A stretch of DNA of 64,000 nucleotides from Agapetus fuscipes (taxonomy: Eukaryota > Arthropoda > Insecta > Trichoptera > Glossosomatidae), in the NCBI GenBank assembly GCA_951799405.1, contig OX637362.1, positions 13,378,493 through 13,442,492 of the forward strand. Reading direction: 5' to 3'. Positions 28,359 to 38,164 of the stretch are shown piece by piece (the first letter of the stretch is position 1; each line of letters opens with the position of its first letter). A program made the translations under genes and the position numbers. The notes under the pieces are model-generated. The model was given only the letters and a program-made list of their open reading frames with translations, did no database searches and was not told the DNA's origin.

Positions 28359-28647
28359 ATCTTGGACCGGTCCGTAGTCCGTAGTGGCAACACTTCGGAC
28401 TCGTAAAATGGAAGGTTGTGGATTCGGATCCCGGCGGAGCGCAAAATATACCATTTATATTTCGAATGTGCTCTTCGCTGGGTTGAAAAATTCATAAACC
28501 TTTACCAAAGACCGGTCACTGAAAGGTCCATCCAACCTTACAGCAACTGGGTCTTGCTTGAGAATTGGCGCTTTCTACAGCGACGACCAAGCTCGCAGAG
28601 GGCTCTTGAGGTGTGATACACACAAAAACAGCGCTCACTAAATAAAT
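28242..28647 (+). mobile_element. Chimeric 5S rRNA-tRNA SINE (SINE-C, tail 1), full length
   Basis: Four modules in order: a 117-bp 5S rRNA-like head (28242-28358), linker ATCTTGGACCGG, tRNA-like head (28366-28440, with GTAGTGGCAACACTTCGG and GGATTCGGATCCCGGCGG), SINE-C body (CCATTTATATTTCGAATG, GCTGGGTTGAAAAATTCAT), and L2-like tail 1 (CTCTTGAGGTGTGATACACAC, AAATAAATCAT). The same 5S-linker-tRNA junction occurs at 7.05 kb. Chimeric 5S-tRNA SINEs with LINE tails are known from vertebrates (AmnSINE1 type); I infer this is an independent or related invertebrate case. Confidence 0.9.
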
Positions 28648-28682
28648 CATCCTAATATTATTATTATTATTATATAAATAAT

Positions 28683-28859
28683 AATCCTTGAATTACAGGT
28701 TGTAAAAAAATGGTTCACTTTGCCAATGTCACCCGTGCTTCAGGGCAAGTCGGCAGGAGTTGCAGGGCTTATGTTAATTTGAGATTCGAGTTTTTTATAT
28801 TGCAGGTCCACATGAATCTTTAATGTAACATATCTTTGCAACTTAGATTAGATTAGATT
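28683..28859 (+). mobile_element. SINE-A, internally deleted
   Basis: The 5' ~20 bp, then GTAAAAAAATGGTTCACTTT to GCAGGTCCACATGAATCT, then the tail. Two internal blocks (CGGCTGACCACCCATAC and GCGGCATG...GCATTTAATA) are missing. Confidence 0.8.
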
Positions 28860-29004
28860 TGTAGCTATACTATTTTTTACTCTAGAAAATTCCAAACAAA
28901 TGTCGATCGTTGAAGTGAAAGTTTTAAACTCTATTGTAGACAGACGATTTGTCTATAGACAAGAAGTTGTTCGGTGCTATTCTTAGATATCTTTGTCGTC
29001 CGTT

Positions 29005-29182
29005 GAGCCCACGCTTTGACAAACTAATGATGCATTTGTATGAAGACCTGTCAATCCAAGATGGCCACAAGCGAACAGCTGATTAGTCTTCATACAAATA
29101 TTACCAAAATTCAGTAGGTAAGAATGACCGTGGTGATGAGACTTCCAGCCCAGGCATCATTAGTTTGTCAAAGCGTGGGCTT
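29005..29182. repeat. Nested inverted repeats
   Basis: Outer arms GAGCCCACGCTTTGACAAAC (29005) and its complement at 29154-29182. Inner arms ATTTGTATGAAGAC (29034) and GTCTTCATACAAAT (29086-29099). A third copy of the outer arm lies at 29430-29452. Probably a foldback element; ends and duplication are not clear. Confidence 0.65.
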
Positions 29183-29513
29183 AATTATTGACGACCAAAA
29201 TGTCTAAAAATAGCACTGTTTGAAATCAAAGACCTATACTGCCTATACATGTACGATAGTGTGGGTAGAACAATCTGGGAGTAGTCCATGATGGTGGTGC
29301 GTTCTGGTGTGAGCGAAAAATCAAAGAAAGATCTGGAATATGCGAGAAAGATCTCTTTTGTACTTATATATATATGGACTGGATTTGATTAGCCGCTCCA
29401 AGCATTTTTCTTCAAAGATTAATATGTTTGTCAAAGCGTGGGCTCAACCGACGACTGAAATGTTTTAGAATAGCCCCGATTGTTACCGACCGCCCTAGAC
29501 AAGTCGCTCCCCC

Positions 29514-29750
29514 AGTTCTTGTTTGCCGTATAGACCAATTGTGTAAAATATGACTTTTTAATGCAGTTGTCTTAAGAATCAAATTCTACACAATCTGAGC
29601 TAAGAAAAAACGTAAAACTTGATAATGTGAGAGTTGTTTTAAATATTTTTTACATCAATTTCCTGTTTTCATAAGACACATTGGTCCAGTACACATGCAA
29701 ACATTGCTCATGTAAAATTAGCTTAATGGTCTATACGGCAAACAAGAACT
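29514..29750. mobile_element. Foldback-type element, 237 bp
   Basis: AGTTCTTGTTTGCCGTATAG (29514) is mirrored by CTATACGGCAAACAAGAACT ending at 29750 (24 bp). The arms continue loosely inward (TTGTGTAAAATATG versus CATGTAAAATTAGC). No frame. Confidence 0.65.
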
Positions 29751-30033
29751 AAGGCAGCGAAGTAAGTAAGGGAGGGAAGGAAGAGATGCTCCGTAGATAG
29801 CCGCTTATTTATGGGACAGAGCCATGTCAGACAATAAACAGGCTGGATAAAAAAACACTTAGCGAGGACCGACGTTCGCACTCATTACGGTCAAATGTCA
29901 ACAGTTAAATTAACCTTTTTTACAGCTAACAATAAAGCATAAATAAACTGACTACTAAAACTTACTGACGCAATAAAACCAAGCGTTTAATTCTATCGCT
30001 TTTGTTTCAACTTGCATTTGAAAAACAAAAAGA
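29751..30033. other. Unassigned sequence
   Basis: No feature I can support. Confidence 0.4.
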
Positions 30034-30093
30034 AGACCGTGCTTACGCCAACCACCTCAGTTAAAGTGGTTTTCCAGCTCTCAAGTAAGCAGG
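30034..30093 (-). mobile_element. SINE-B fragment, left of a foldback insertion
   Basis: CGTGCTTACGCCAACCACCT to CCAGCTCTCAAGTAAGC. Confidence 0.65.
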
Positions 30094-30331
30094 ACCCTTA
30101 GTATGAGATGCAAAACTTGAGTAAAGTAAAGTTTACGGAAAATATAAAAGAGTGATTTCTCCCAAAATCTGCCGTTTTTGTTTCTTTCACTTTATGGTCT
30201 TAGCAAAAGAGTTACAGTCATGAAGGAAATCAAGTTCATACAAACAAAAACGGCAGATTTTGGGGAGAAGCACTCTTTAATACTTTCTGTTAACTTTACT
30301 TTACTCAAGTTTTGCAACTCGTACTAAGGGT
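30094..30331. mobile_element. 238-bp foldback element, family F, copy 1
   Basis: Ends ACCCTTAGTATGAGATGCAA and TTGCAACTCGTACTAAGGGT; the arms are complementary for about 100 bp through AAATCTGCCGTTTTTGTTTC and its mirror. The short centre holds CACTTTATGGTCTTAGCAAA. It could fold into one long hairpin. It sits inside a SINE-B. Related copies: 49160-49398, and by its ends 59188-59393. Confidence 0.85.
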
Positions 30332-30392
30332 GCTGGTACTGTTTCTTGTGAAGGTTGAGTAAACAACGACACAGGAAATAATTTCCGACACC
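30332..30392 (-). mobile_element. SINE-B fragment, right of the foldback insertion
   Basis: GCTGGTACTGTTTCTTGTGA to AAATAATTTCCGACACC. Confidence 0.65.
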
Positions 30393-30398
30393 TTTGTA

Positions 30399-30652
30399 TT
30401 CCTTGACTTGTAGGTTGGTATGAAGCTTACCACTCATACTGTAAAAAATGGTTCACTTTGCCAATGTCACCCTGTACCAGGGAAGGTCGGGCAGAGTTAC
30501 AGGGTTTATGTTCGTTTGAGATTGGGTTTTATATTGTAGGTTCACAAGCGGCGTGTTTAAGAGCAAACTTATACGTACATATCTGCTTTTGGGAATATAT
30601 TTAATGTAAATCTTAAATGTAATATGTATATCTTTGCAACTTAGATTATAGA
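30399..30652 (+). mobile_element. SINE-A, full length, TATAGAT tail
   Basis: TTCCTTGACTTGTAGGTTGG to CTTTGCAACTTAGATTATAG. Its tail overlaps the boundary of an RTE fragment. Confidence 0.85.
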
Positions 30653-30654
30653 TC

Positions 30655-30840
30655 CAGAGTCATAACCTTCTTTATACAAGCTCTCCTTTTTTATATGACT
30701 CCGGATACTCCATTCATTCGCTATTTCGGATATTTGGTCCATCCATACCTTTCTCGGTCCTCCTCTACCACGACATCCATCTATTTTTGCAACGTATACT
30801 TTCTTCGTCAGTCTTTTCTCATTTGTATGTTCATTCATTC
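30655..30840 (-). pseudogene. RTE LINE C-terminus fragment
   Basis: The minus strand encodes EKRLTKKVYVAKIDGCRGRG, GPRKVWMDQISEIANEWSIR and SHIKKESLYKEGYD, close to the 63.0-63.5 kb copy. Truncated at both ends. Confidence 0.75.
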
Positions 30841-30847
30841 ATATAAA

Positions 30848-31113
30848 GTCGGTGTTATGGCCGAGGGGGCCAAGTGGGCTGATCTTTCTAGCGTGTTTCG
30901 AAAAGAACAACGTTGGTTCGATCCCCGCCTGGGTCATTTGACCATAACTTTGACCCTGGTTCAACAGATGTTATTGGGTAATTATTAATTAATAATTCAT
31001 TAAAATAAACAACAATTCATTATTAATTGATGATAATAATACCTGTTTCTGGCCAGGAAGAATAGGTTGGTGAATTGCATTTCTCTTCACAAATCTATTT
31101 AAAAAACAAAATG
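30848..31113 (+). mobile_element. SINE-D, full length
   Basis: Head GGTGTTATGGCCGAGGGGGC and GTTGGTTCGATCCCCGCC. Body GACCCTGGTTCAACAGATG, an AT-rich palindromic middle (AATTATTAATTAATAATTCA and the mirror-like AATTCATTATTAATTGATG), and 3' end GGCCAGGAAGAATAGGTTGG. The head has the long variable-arm spacing of tRNA Leu/Ser. Confidence 0.85.
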
Positions 31114-31399
31114 ATAATAATATATATTAGACCATGTAAAATTGTTGTAATGCTAATGGTCTCCAATTATAAAATTGACGTGTCATTGGTTGGTAAATGT
31201 GAAATCAAGAGATACGGGGCATTTCATTTGAATTTACGTTGGGCGGGTTAATTTTCGATGAAATACGAGCCGATATTTGCACAGAGCATGTTTTATGGGG
31301 AAATTTGTTTATCATTCGTTTGGAAAGCAGCAGTAACAACGTGCAAACATTCTGCCCGAGTGTGTACTTTATAAAAAACACATACATAATATTATAACG

Positions 31400-32712
31400 T
31401 CAACAAAATAAACGACGCTTGATTTTTTGGTTCCGGGTTTTGACTTGGTCTCTTTTTTTTTGGCCTCTTTTTTCTTATTCTTCTTTCTTGAGACTTCTTG
31501 AAGACTTGTTATGTTTAAATATGTGTACCTCCGGAGAGGTTCCAATATACTTGCATACTCCCGGCTGCGTGTTCCCATTCCACGACCTAAAAGGAATCTT
31601 TACTCAGACAGCACACGGAAGTATGTGTACCTAAATACCCTAAAATAATACCCTAAATCTGCCGTTATTGTTTCTTACACTTTATGGTCTTAGCAAAAAA
31701 GTGACAGTAATGAAAAAAATCAAGCATGTTTATTAATTTTTTATCTTAATTATAAAGTTGAAACAAAATATATAACTTAAAAATTGCGACCACAAAAAAA
31801 TATTTCAAAAAAATACATTTTTTTCACTTCTGTAGCTACTTTCTCGTGTGTGCTATGTTTTGGAAATATTTTTTTTCATTCTATTTATAGAACTATACAT
31901 TGTCTAGTGTAGTATCGAAACCGTTTTTTTATAATGTCAATAGTTTTTGAGTAAATATGGAAAAACTGAAACTACTTGATGAATTAATTTTTTTCCGTGT
32001 GCTTGTCTGAGTAAAGATTCCTTTTAGGTCGTGGAATGGGAACACGCCTCCCGGCTAGCTAGAATCATCATCACAATCAGGGCGTGGGATCTCCTTCTCT
32101 GGTATTGCCATGTTCAATCTTGGGAAGGGTTGTAAATTAAAACATGATTTAAAGGAAACAACAATAGGTTTATTTCAATATAAGGGACTGGAAATGGGAA
32201 ACAATAAATTTCCAGACCTGCTTCAGAAAGCCTACACGTCACTTCACATCACTCTTCTGTTGACTGGAGTTCCGAACTAAGGGCCTGGGGCAATGCCCCA
32301 GGCAGCGGAAGCCCACGCGGCTGACGCCTCCACACGTTTGAGCCCCGAGACGCTCCTATGTATGCACCCGTCTCTGGTCCACAAGGCGGATTCCTTTGCC
32401 GGCAGCAAATCCAAGTAGAAGGGGGAGGGAGCTCCATTGCAATGCTCCCCCTCGCACCGCTTGGTGCTTGGTCGCCGACGTCTGACCCTGCTCACAGGTT
32501 GCCGAGAACTGCCGAGAGACAATCGACGGCCTAACAAGATCGCACGGTGCAGCTCGACCACTTCCGTTACCGTTCGGCTCCGTTCGGCCCACAGCACACA
32601 CTGCACACACTTCAGGAACGTCATTTCTATGTTATTTAGAAAAAGAACATAACCGACTTTCAGCTGACGTTTCGTCTCCTCTGTGGGCGACTTCTTCGGA
32701 GCTCTGCTCACT
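31400..32712 (-). mobile_element. Family G retroelement, copy 2, split by a 481-bp TIR element
   Basis: Minus strand in order: Penelope-type motif (32712-32644: CTCCGAAGAAGTCGCCCAC, GAGACGAAACGTCAGC), GC-rich block (32625-32277) with hairpin CCTGGGGCATTGCCCCAGG (32300-32282), AT-rich leader with AAATAAACC, acidic coding trace KEIPRPDCDDDSS (about 32110-32065), the inserted TIR element (31567-32047), then a lysine-rich trace KKNKKKEAKKKETKSKPGTK (about 31500-31425). It is the longest copy of the family. The coding region is too decayed to classify. Confidence 0.55.
31567..32047. mobile_element. 481-bp TIR element with a 9-bp target duplication
   Basis: TIRs of about 54 bp start GCGTGTTCCCATTCCACGAC and end with the complement GTCGTGGAATGGGAACACGC. 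CTCCCGGCT is perfectly repeated on both sides (31558-31566 and 32048-32056). The interior includes AATCTGCCGTTATTGTTTCT and CTTTATGGTCTTAGCAAAAA, the core of foldback family F. A 9-bp duplication is more like Mutator-type elements than Harbinger or mariner. No frame. Confidence 0.85.
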
Positions 32713-32729
32713 TCTGAGGTCTGAACAAA

Positions 32730-32880
32730 AGGCGGTGTCTTTTTATTCGTTAATTCTTAAGGGTGCGTGGCTTAATTGTTAGGTATAAATATAAAAATAT
32801 GGACCACGGTCAAAACCCGGAACCAAAAAATCAAGCACCTGAATCCGACCGTGAAAGCCCAAGTACAAAATAAACGACGT
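32730..32880 (+). mobile_element. Family G 3' coding trace
   Basis: ACCACGGTCAAAACCCGGAAC and AAAAAATCAAGCACCTGAAT, coding KPGTKKSST, match the lysine-rich end at 6.2 and 31.4 kb. Confidence 0.4.
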
Positions 32881-32942
32881 TTAAAATAATATGGGATAAA
32901 TTTAGTAGGTACTGATTGATAAAAAATAAATATACAATCTTA

Positions 32943-33276
32943 AACGCAACTCGCAACTAAGCTACGCATATAGTGTAACTTCTTGCCGCGTTATCCCCGA
33001 AGGGTTGCGCAAGTGGCGAGTGGAAACCTATTTATTTTTACAGATAAGGGGGCCGGTATTACGCCAACCACATAAGTTGAAGTTGGGGCTACCCAGCTCC
33101 CGAGGGGACTGGTACTCATTTCTTGTGATGGTTAAGTAAGCCTTGCCGGTATTTGATTTTGGGGTTTGAAATAAACACTGAAATGGGAAATCTTTTCTGA
33201 CACCCTCGGTGGAATTCGAACCCAAGCTCACGGGGCGGAATGCAAGCACTCTATCAACTGAGCTATCGGCCGGACT
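32943..33276 (-). mobile_element. SINE-B, full length
   Basis: AACGCAACTCGCAACTAAGC to ACTGAGCTATCGGCCGGACT; the head is GGAATTCGAACCCAAGC. It lies head to head with the next copy. Confidence 0.85.
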
Positions 33277-33280
33277 ATCG

Positions 33281-33441
33281 AGCCTTCACAAAAATGAATG
33301 AGTATCAGCTCACACGGGAGCTGGGTAACTCCAATTTCAACTGAAGGGGTTGGCGTAAGGCCCTTTACCCCAAAAAATAAATAGGTTCCTCTCGCCACAT
33401 AGCGTGGCAAGAAGTTACGCTATATGCGTAGTTAAGTTGCG
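33281..33441 (+). mobile_element. SINE-B, 3' half in inverted orientation
   Basis: AGCCTTCACAAAAATGAATG to GCGTAGTTAAGTTGCG. Together with 32943-33276 it makes an inverted pair with a spacer of a few bases. Confidence 0.75.
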
Positions 33442-33569
33442 TGGTCCATGGTATTGGAAAGTCCTTGAGTAGGTAGCAGTTGTTTGTCACACAAGCCATC
33501 CAACTTTTCACGTATTTAATATCCTGAGGTCAGGTCAGTCTGTCCGCACGTGTATAAAGTGGATGACAG

Positions 33570-33785
33570 GGTAGAACGACGCAGTGACAAAACGACACAT
33601 GACAGAACAACACATGACAGAACGACTCATGACAGAACAACACATGGCATAACACCGCAATGGCAATGCATCGCATGGTAAAACAATACAGAAAATACAT
33701 CAATATGACAAAACAACACAAGGCTAAAACATCACATGTAAAAAATCGCAAATATGACAAACAACACAAACATTTATTTTGCTTC
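33570..33785. repeat. Degenerate short tandem repeat, arm 1
   Basis: Irregular ~14-17 bp units around ACGACACATGACAGAAC. A mirrored version (GTTCTGTCATGTGTCGTT) lies at 33950-34165, so the two form a loose large inverted repeat. Confidence 0.65.
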
Positions 33786-33949
33786 CACATGCCATATGTG
33801 ACTCCTTCCGGGAAAACGCGGTAAGAAGTTGCTTTTTATGTGCAGATTAGTGAGGTTTTGATAATAATCGAGGGCAGAATTTGTTTTACAAGCTTTTAAC
33901 AAATAATATATGCGCGAGTTCCATTATCTCATGTTTCAAATGTATCACT

Positions 33950-34165
33950 CTTCTGTCATGACATTTATAGTGTTTTCTGTTCTGTTATGCTTAGTGATGT
34001 TTTGTCATGTAGTGTTTTAGGTATGTGATTTTTTGTCATGTAATCTTTTATCTTGTGATGTTTTGTTATTGTGATGCACTTTCCTGTGATGTTTTAGCAT
34101 GTGTTGTTCTGTCATGTGTCGTTATTGTCGCTGTATCATTTTGCCACTGTGTTGTTCTAACATAG
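33950..34165. repeat. Degenerate short tandem repeat, arm 2 (inverted)
   Basis: Units such as TTTTGTCATGTAGTGTTTTA and GTTCTGTCATGTGTCGTT run in the opposite sense to arm 1. Confidence 0.6.
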
Positions 34166-34389
34166 AACCTTAAGAGTGATGTATGTATACATGCCGCATA
34201 TGATGGTGGTGGTGTTGGATTATTTATATAATGTCCATGTGTGGAGGCTTCAACTGAAAGCAGGCAGTGGACGCAGCAAACACAGCTGCCTTAATTGTGA
34301 ACAGTGCCGCTGTAAAGTCGTGGACAACCGAGGACTTTTCACTTTCAATCACTGAAAAAATCACATGCAAAAAACTGAGTTAACGAACT

Positions 34390-34640
34390 TTTGTAAAATG
34401 ATGATGGAAGAAAATAAATCAGTGAGTTATTGCAAAATGATGATGAAAGAAAAGAAATCAGCGAGCTATTGAGATATTGATGATGGGAGGAAGAAAAATA
34501 GTGAGCTATTGTAAAATGATGATGGAAGGAAAGAAATCAGCAAGCTATTGAGATATTGATGATGGAAGGAAGAAAAATAGTGAGCTATTGCAAAATGATG
34601 ATGGAAGGAAAGAAATCAGCGAACTATTGAAATATTGGTG
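34390..34640. repeat. 79-bp satellite array, segment 1
   Basis: The monomer is two ~39/40-bp half units: TGCAAAATGATGATGGAAGG-type and TGAGATATTGATGATGGGAG-type. Full 79-bp steps are seen at 34431, 34510 and 34589; the first step (34392 to 34431) is a half unit. Confidence 0.9.
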
Positions 34641-34654
34641 CAAGCATAATACCA

Positions 34655-35335
34655 TCCTCCACCATATCCGTCCTTGGTGTCTTACTAGACGGAGCACTAT
34701 CGATGGAGGCACAAGTGTCCAGGACAGTGAGCACAGCTTTCTTCTATATCCGCCAATTGAGCCTCATCTCAAGATCTTTGCCTGTGGATGCTGTCAAAAG
34801 CCTCGTAGCTGCTTTCGTCGTCTCCCGATTAGACTACTGCAATATCATATATGCTGGACTACCGCAGAAATTGTTTGATCGGCTGCAAATGGCTTTCAAT
34901 GCTGCTGCCAGGGCAATTTTTTCGACAGGGAAAGAGCTGTCATATTTCGCCACTGCTGAGAGAACTGCACTGGCCGAGGGTCCGAGAGAGGGTGGAATTT
35001 AAGTTGTGTCTCACTGTACATAGGGCCCTGAACGGCACTGCACCCCCATGTCTCGCTGAGCTATCCTCTGTCGATGGGACTTCAAAAAGACCACTACGCT
35101 CTGCCCTTACTGCTGTCAACAAGGTTATAGTGCCCAATAGAGCAAACACATCAAACTTTGCAGACAGAAGCTTTGCGGTGGCCGGGCCGGTGGCCTGGAA
35201 CAATTTACCCATCGGTGTTCGCGCGAACCAGCCTACCACCACCTTCAGAAAGGAACTGAAGACACTACTTTTCTCGAGAAGCCATGGCGCCCTTGAGATG
35301 GTCCTGGACCATCAAATGGCGCCACAGGAAAGAAA
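34655..35335 (+). pseudogene. L2-like LINE, RT end, inserted in the satellite
   Basis: Frames 34655-35002 (VLGVLLDGALSMEAQVSRTV, AFFYIRQLSLISRSLPVDAV, VSRLDYCNIIYAGLP and RLQMAFNAAARAI) and, after a frameshift near 34960, 34966-35330 (LHWPRVRERVEFKLCLTVHR, LRSALTAVNK, NFADRSFAVAGPVAWNNLP and FRKELKTLLFSRSHGALEM). This is the last ~220 residues of an L2 ORF2. The tail CATCATCATCATT merges with the GATGAT-rich array. Confidence 0.85.
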
Positions 35336-35344
35336 TCATCCATC

Positions 35345-35972
35345 ATCATCATTGATGATGGGAGGAAGAAAAATAGTGAGCTGCTGCAAAATGATGATGG
35401 AAGGAAAGAAATCAGCGAGCTATTGAGATATTGATGATGGGAGGAAGAAAAATAGTGAGTTATTGCAAAATGATGATGGAAGGAAAGAAATCAGCGAACT
35501 ATTGAGATATTGATGATGGGAGGAAGAAAAATAGTGAGCTATTGCAAAATGATGATGGAAGTAAAGAAATCAGCGAACTATTGAGATATTGATAATGGGA
35601 GGAAGAAAAATAGTGAGCTATTGCAAAATGATGATAGAAGGAAAGAAATCAGCGAACTATTGAGATATTGATGATGGGAGGAAGAAAAATAGTGAGCTAT
35701 TGCAAAATGATGATGGAAGGAAAGAAATCAGCGAACTATTGAGATATTGATGATGGGAGGAAGAAAAATAGTGAGCTATTGCAAAATGATGATGGAAGGA
35801 AAGAAATCAGCGAACTATTGAGATATTGATGATAAGAGGAAGAAAAATAATGAGCTTTTGCAAAATGATGATGGAAGGAAAGAAATCAGCGATCTATTGA
35901 GATATTGATGATGGGAGGAAGAAAAATAGTGAGCTATTGCAAAATGATGATGGAAGGAAATAAATCAGTAAG
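35345..35972. repeat. 79-bp satellite array, segment 2
   Basis: Regular 79-bp spacing of TGCAAAATGATGATGG at 35464, 35543, 35622, 35701, 35780, 35859 and 35938. Units are very similar, which suggests recent expansion or homogenisation. Confidence 0.95.
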
Positions 35973-36460
35973 CAATTGGCTTCAATCGCTACAGAACGCT
36001 GCAGTTAGACTTATATATGGGATTGCAAAGTCTTGCCACATCACTCCTCACTTTCAAGCTCTGCATTGGCTGAAAATCCTTGAGAGGATCACCTTTGAAG
36101 TTAACTTTCTCACCTTTAAAGCACTGCGTGGGAGTGCTCCGGGGTACCTGATAAAGCTGGTGTCTCCAGCAACTGCAACCTCGCGCGGACAAACAACACT
36201 GAGGTCAGCTGCATCAAGAAGCAGCTGCCTGGACATCCCTGCAAGAAAGCCCCGCACTGTTTTTGGAGACAGGGCATTCAAGGCGGCCGCTCCAATGACT
36301 TGGAATGCTATTCCCGCCTCACTGAGGGAACTGGATTTGGAGAGACTGTTCAAAAGACGTCTCAAGACTCACCTCTTCGTTCAATCAAATGGACAAGCGC
36401 CTTTGCAGTGACACACTCTCATAAAAGGTGCTGCATAAATTTTGTACTTCATCATCATCA
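35973..36460 (+). pseudogene. L2-like LINE 3' end, second insertion in the satellite
   Basis: One open frame to 36411: WLQSLQNAAVRLIYGIAKSC, HITPHFQALHWLKILERITF, LRGSAPGYLIKLVSPAT, FGDRAFKAAAPMTWNAIP and FKRRLKTHLFVQSNGQAPLQ, then a stop. The 3' UTR ends AAGGTGCTGCATAAATTTTG and (ATC)n. It differs clearly in sequence from the 34.7 kb copy, so it is another subfamily. 5'-truncated but undamaged in the part present. Confidence 0.85.
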
Positions 36461-36461
36461 A

Positions 36462-36590
36462 GCAATCGAAAAATGATGACATGAGGTAAGAAATGAGCAA
36501 GCTTTTACAAAATGGATATTAAAGGGAAGAAATCAGTAAGTTTTTGCAAAATGTTGGTAGAAGGAAATAATTCAACGAGGTAACGAAAAA
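36462..36590. repeat. 79-bp satellite array, divergent segment 3
   Basis: GAAAAATGATGACATGAGG, GGGAAGAAATCAGTAAG and TTTTTGCAAAATGTTGGTAG are recognisable half units with more changes than in segment 2. Older edge of the array. Confidence 0.75.
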
Positions 36591-37252
36591 TAATTACCCA
36601 TAGATACGCGTAAACTTTTTCCAAAGGTTGCTAATCTCTCCCCTATACTATATTAATATCCTCTGTGAGCACACATTGCTTGGCCGCCCCTGGTCATGCT
36701 ACCTGAAGCAACACTGACGAGCTAGCAAACCAATACATTTATGTAGGTGATTCTCTGGAAAAAAAAACGTCAAAATAGTGAACCAAACCAACCTATGTAA
36801 TTGTTTGCTAATAGTTGATATTGTGATGAATTTCCGGTACGTTCTTATTTTAAGATTGGTTTTCAATCCAATAATTATACAGTTAGGATAGAGTTTATTT
36901 TCTATACGTACGTGTACACGCACTGAATAACTAAGGGCCTGTTGCACCAACCTCCAATCAATATTTGATTAACAATATCTGATTGACAAGGAAGTTGGTT
37001 AAATATTTCTCGGAAGGGGTAGTAATATGATGGAATTATAACAGGAAATATGATGATCATCAGCTGGTTTACGTATATGCAACCAAATTTTGTACTTGAA
37101 TGGGAGAAATCACACTTAATTTGGATTTTTTACTGATTGGAGTTTGGTGTAAAATGATTGGTTACATTTTTTTTCTGTCTATTTTGGAACGACTAACGAC
37201 TAAAGTTACAAAGTACATATATTTTTTAAGACATTTTAATTTCTGTATTTAG
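36591..37252. other. Mostly unassigned; possible small TIR element 36936-37160
   Basis: TTGCACCAACCTCCAATCA (36943) and, mirrored, CTGATTGGAGTTTGGTGTAA (37133) could be imperfect TIRs of a MITE. The ends are not fixed and no duplication is clear. Confidence 0.4.
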
Positions 37253-37575
37253 ATTTTTTTTAAATCCTGTGCGGGAGATTCCCTACATTCTAGAGACTCT
37301 AGGGGTCTATGACACTTGTTGTAGTGCCGCAGAGGTGTACGAGCTTGGTCGTCGCTACAAAGCGCCAATACTCAAGCAAGACTCAGTTGCTGTTAGGCTG
37401 GATGGACCTTTAGTGGCCGGTCTTTGGTAAAGGTTTTATGATTTTTTTCAACCCAGCGAAGAGCATATTTGGAAACATAAATGGTATATCTATTTTTTGT
37501 GCTCCGCCGGGATCCGAATCCACAACCTTCCATTTACGAGTCCGAAGTGTTGCCACTGGACTGCGGCACGGTCAA
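37253..37575 (-). mobile_element. SINE-C with tail 2, full length
   Basis: T-run, AATCCTGTGCGGGAGATTCC, CTAGAGACTCTAGGGGTCTA, GTAGTGCCGCAGAGGTGTAC, then the body and head GGGATCCGAATCCACAACC and CACTGGACTGCGGCACGG. No 5S head. Confidence 0.85.
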
Positions 37576-38164
37576 GAATTTACTATATATTAAGCACTTA
37601 TTGCTATTGCATTTTCCAAGTGCAACAATTCGTATGTACTTTTCAAGCAATCCCTTGCACACACATCTCCTCCCTTTGCGCTGCCACCCTTGTACCCAGA
37701 TCAATGTAAACATTTCATCCGTCCACACAAAGAGTCACCTTTGTTCTGCACTCTTACATTGTCTGCCTTCTCCTGGGACAACATGCCCTCCTGGTATCTC
37801 TGCACGAACAATACAACCATTTGTATCGAGAAAATGCGGAAAAATATAAAGGAAAATAATAATAAAATAATACATTTGCAATACTTAAAGAATTTTTTAG
37901 GCTTAGGTTGGAATTACGGTCGTTTGACATATTTTTATGTTATTTTTAAAATAACATTTAAAATATAATATGTGTGAAGCAGTAGCGAAGGGTGCCATAC
38001 AAGCCGGTTTATATCGGCTTCCCTTTTAAAATGATGTAACAAAGTAGTTAAAAAATATAGGCACAAAGTAAAAATATACATTTAAAACCAAAGAAACAAT
38101 ACGTATTTTTTCCTCATTGAAACCATGCAGTCTACTTTATAATCATTTTTTTCCTTATGGACCG
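37576..38164. other. Unassigned sequence
   Basis: No feature I can support. Confidence 0.4.

Noticed and set aside
32277..32711. 144-codon reverse frame starting MSRAPKKSPTEETKRQ as a host gene
   Set aside because: It lies in the GC-rich family G block, and its homologous copy at 19.1 kb is not open in the same frame.
34390..36590. CRISPR-like array of 79-bp regular repeats
   Set aside because: The whole 79-bp unit is repeated, with no unique spacers; eukaryotic context; ordinary tandem satellite.
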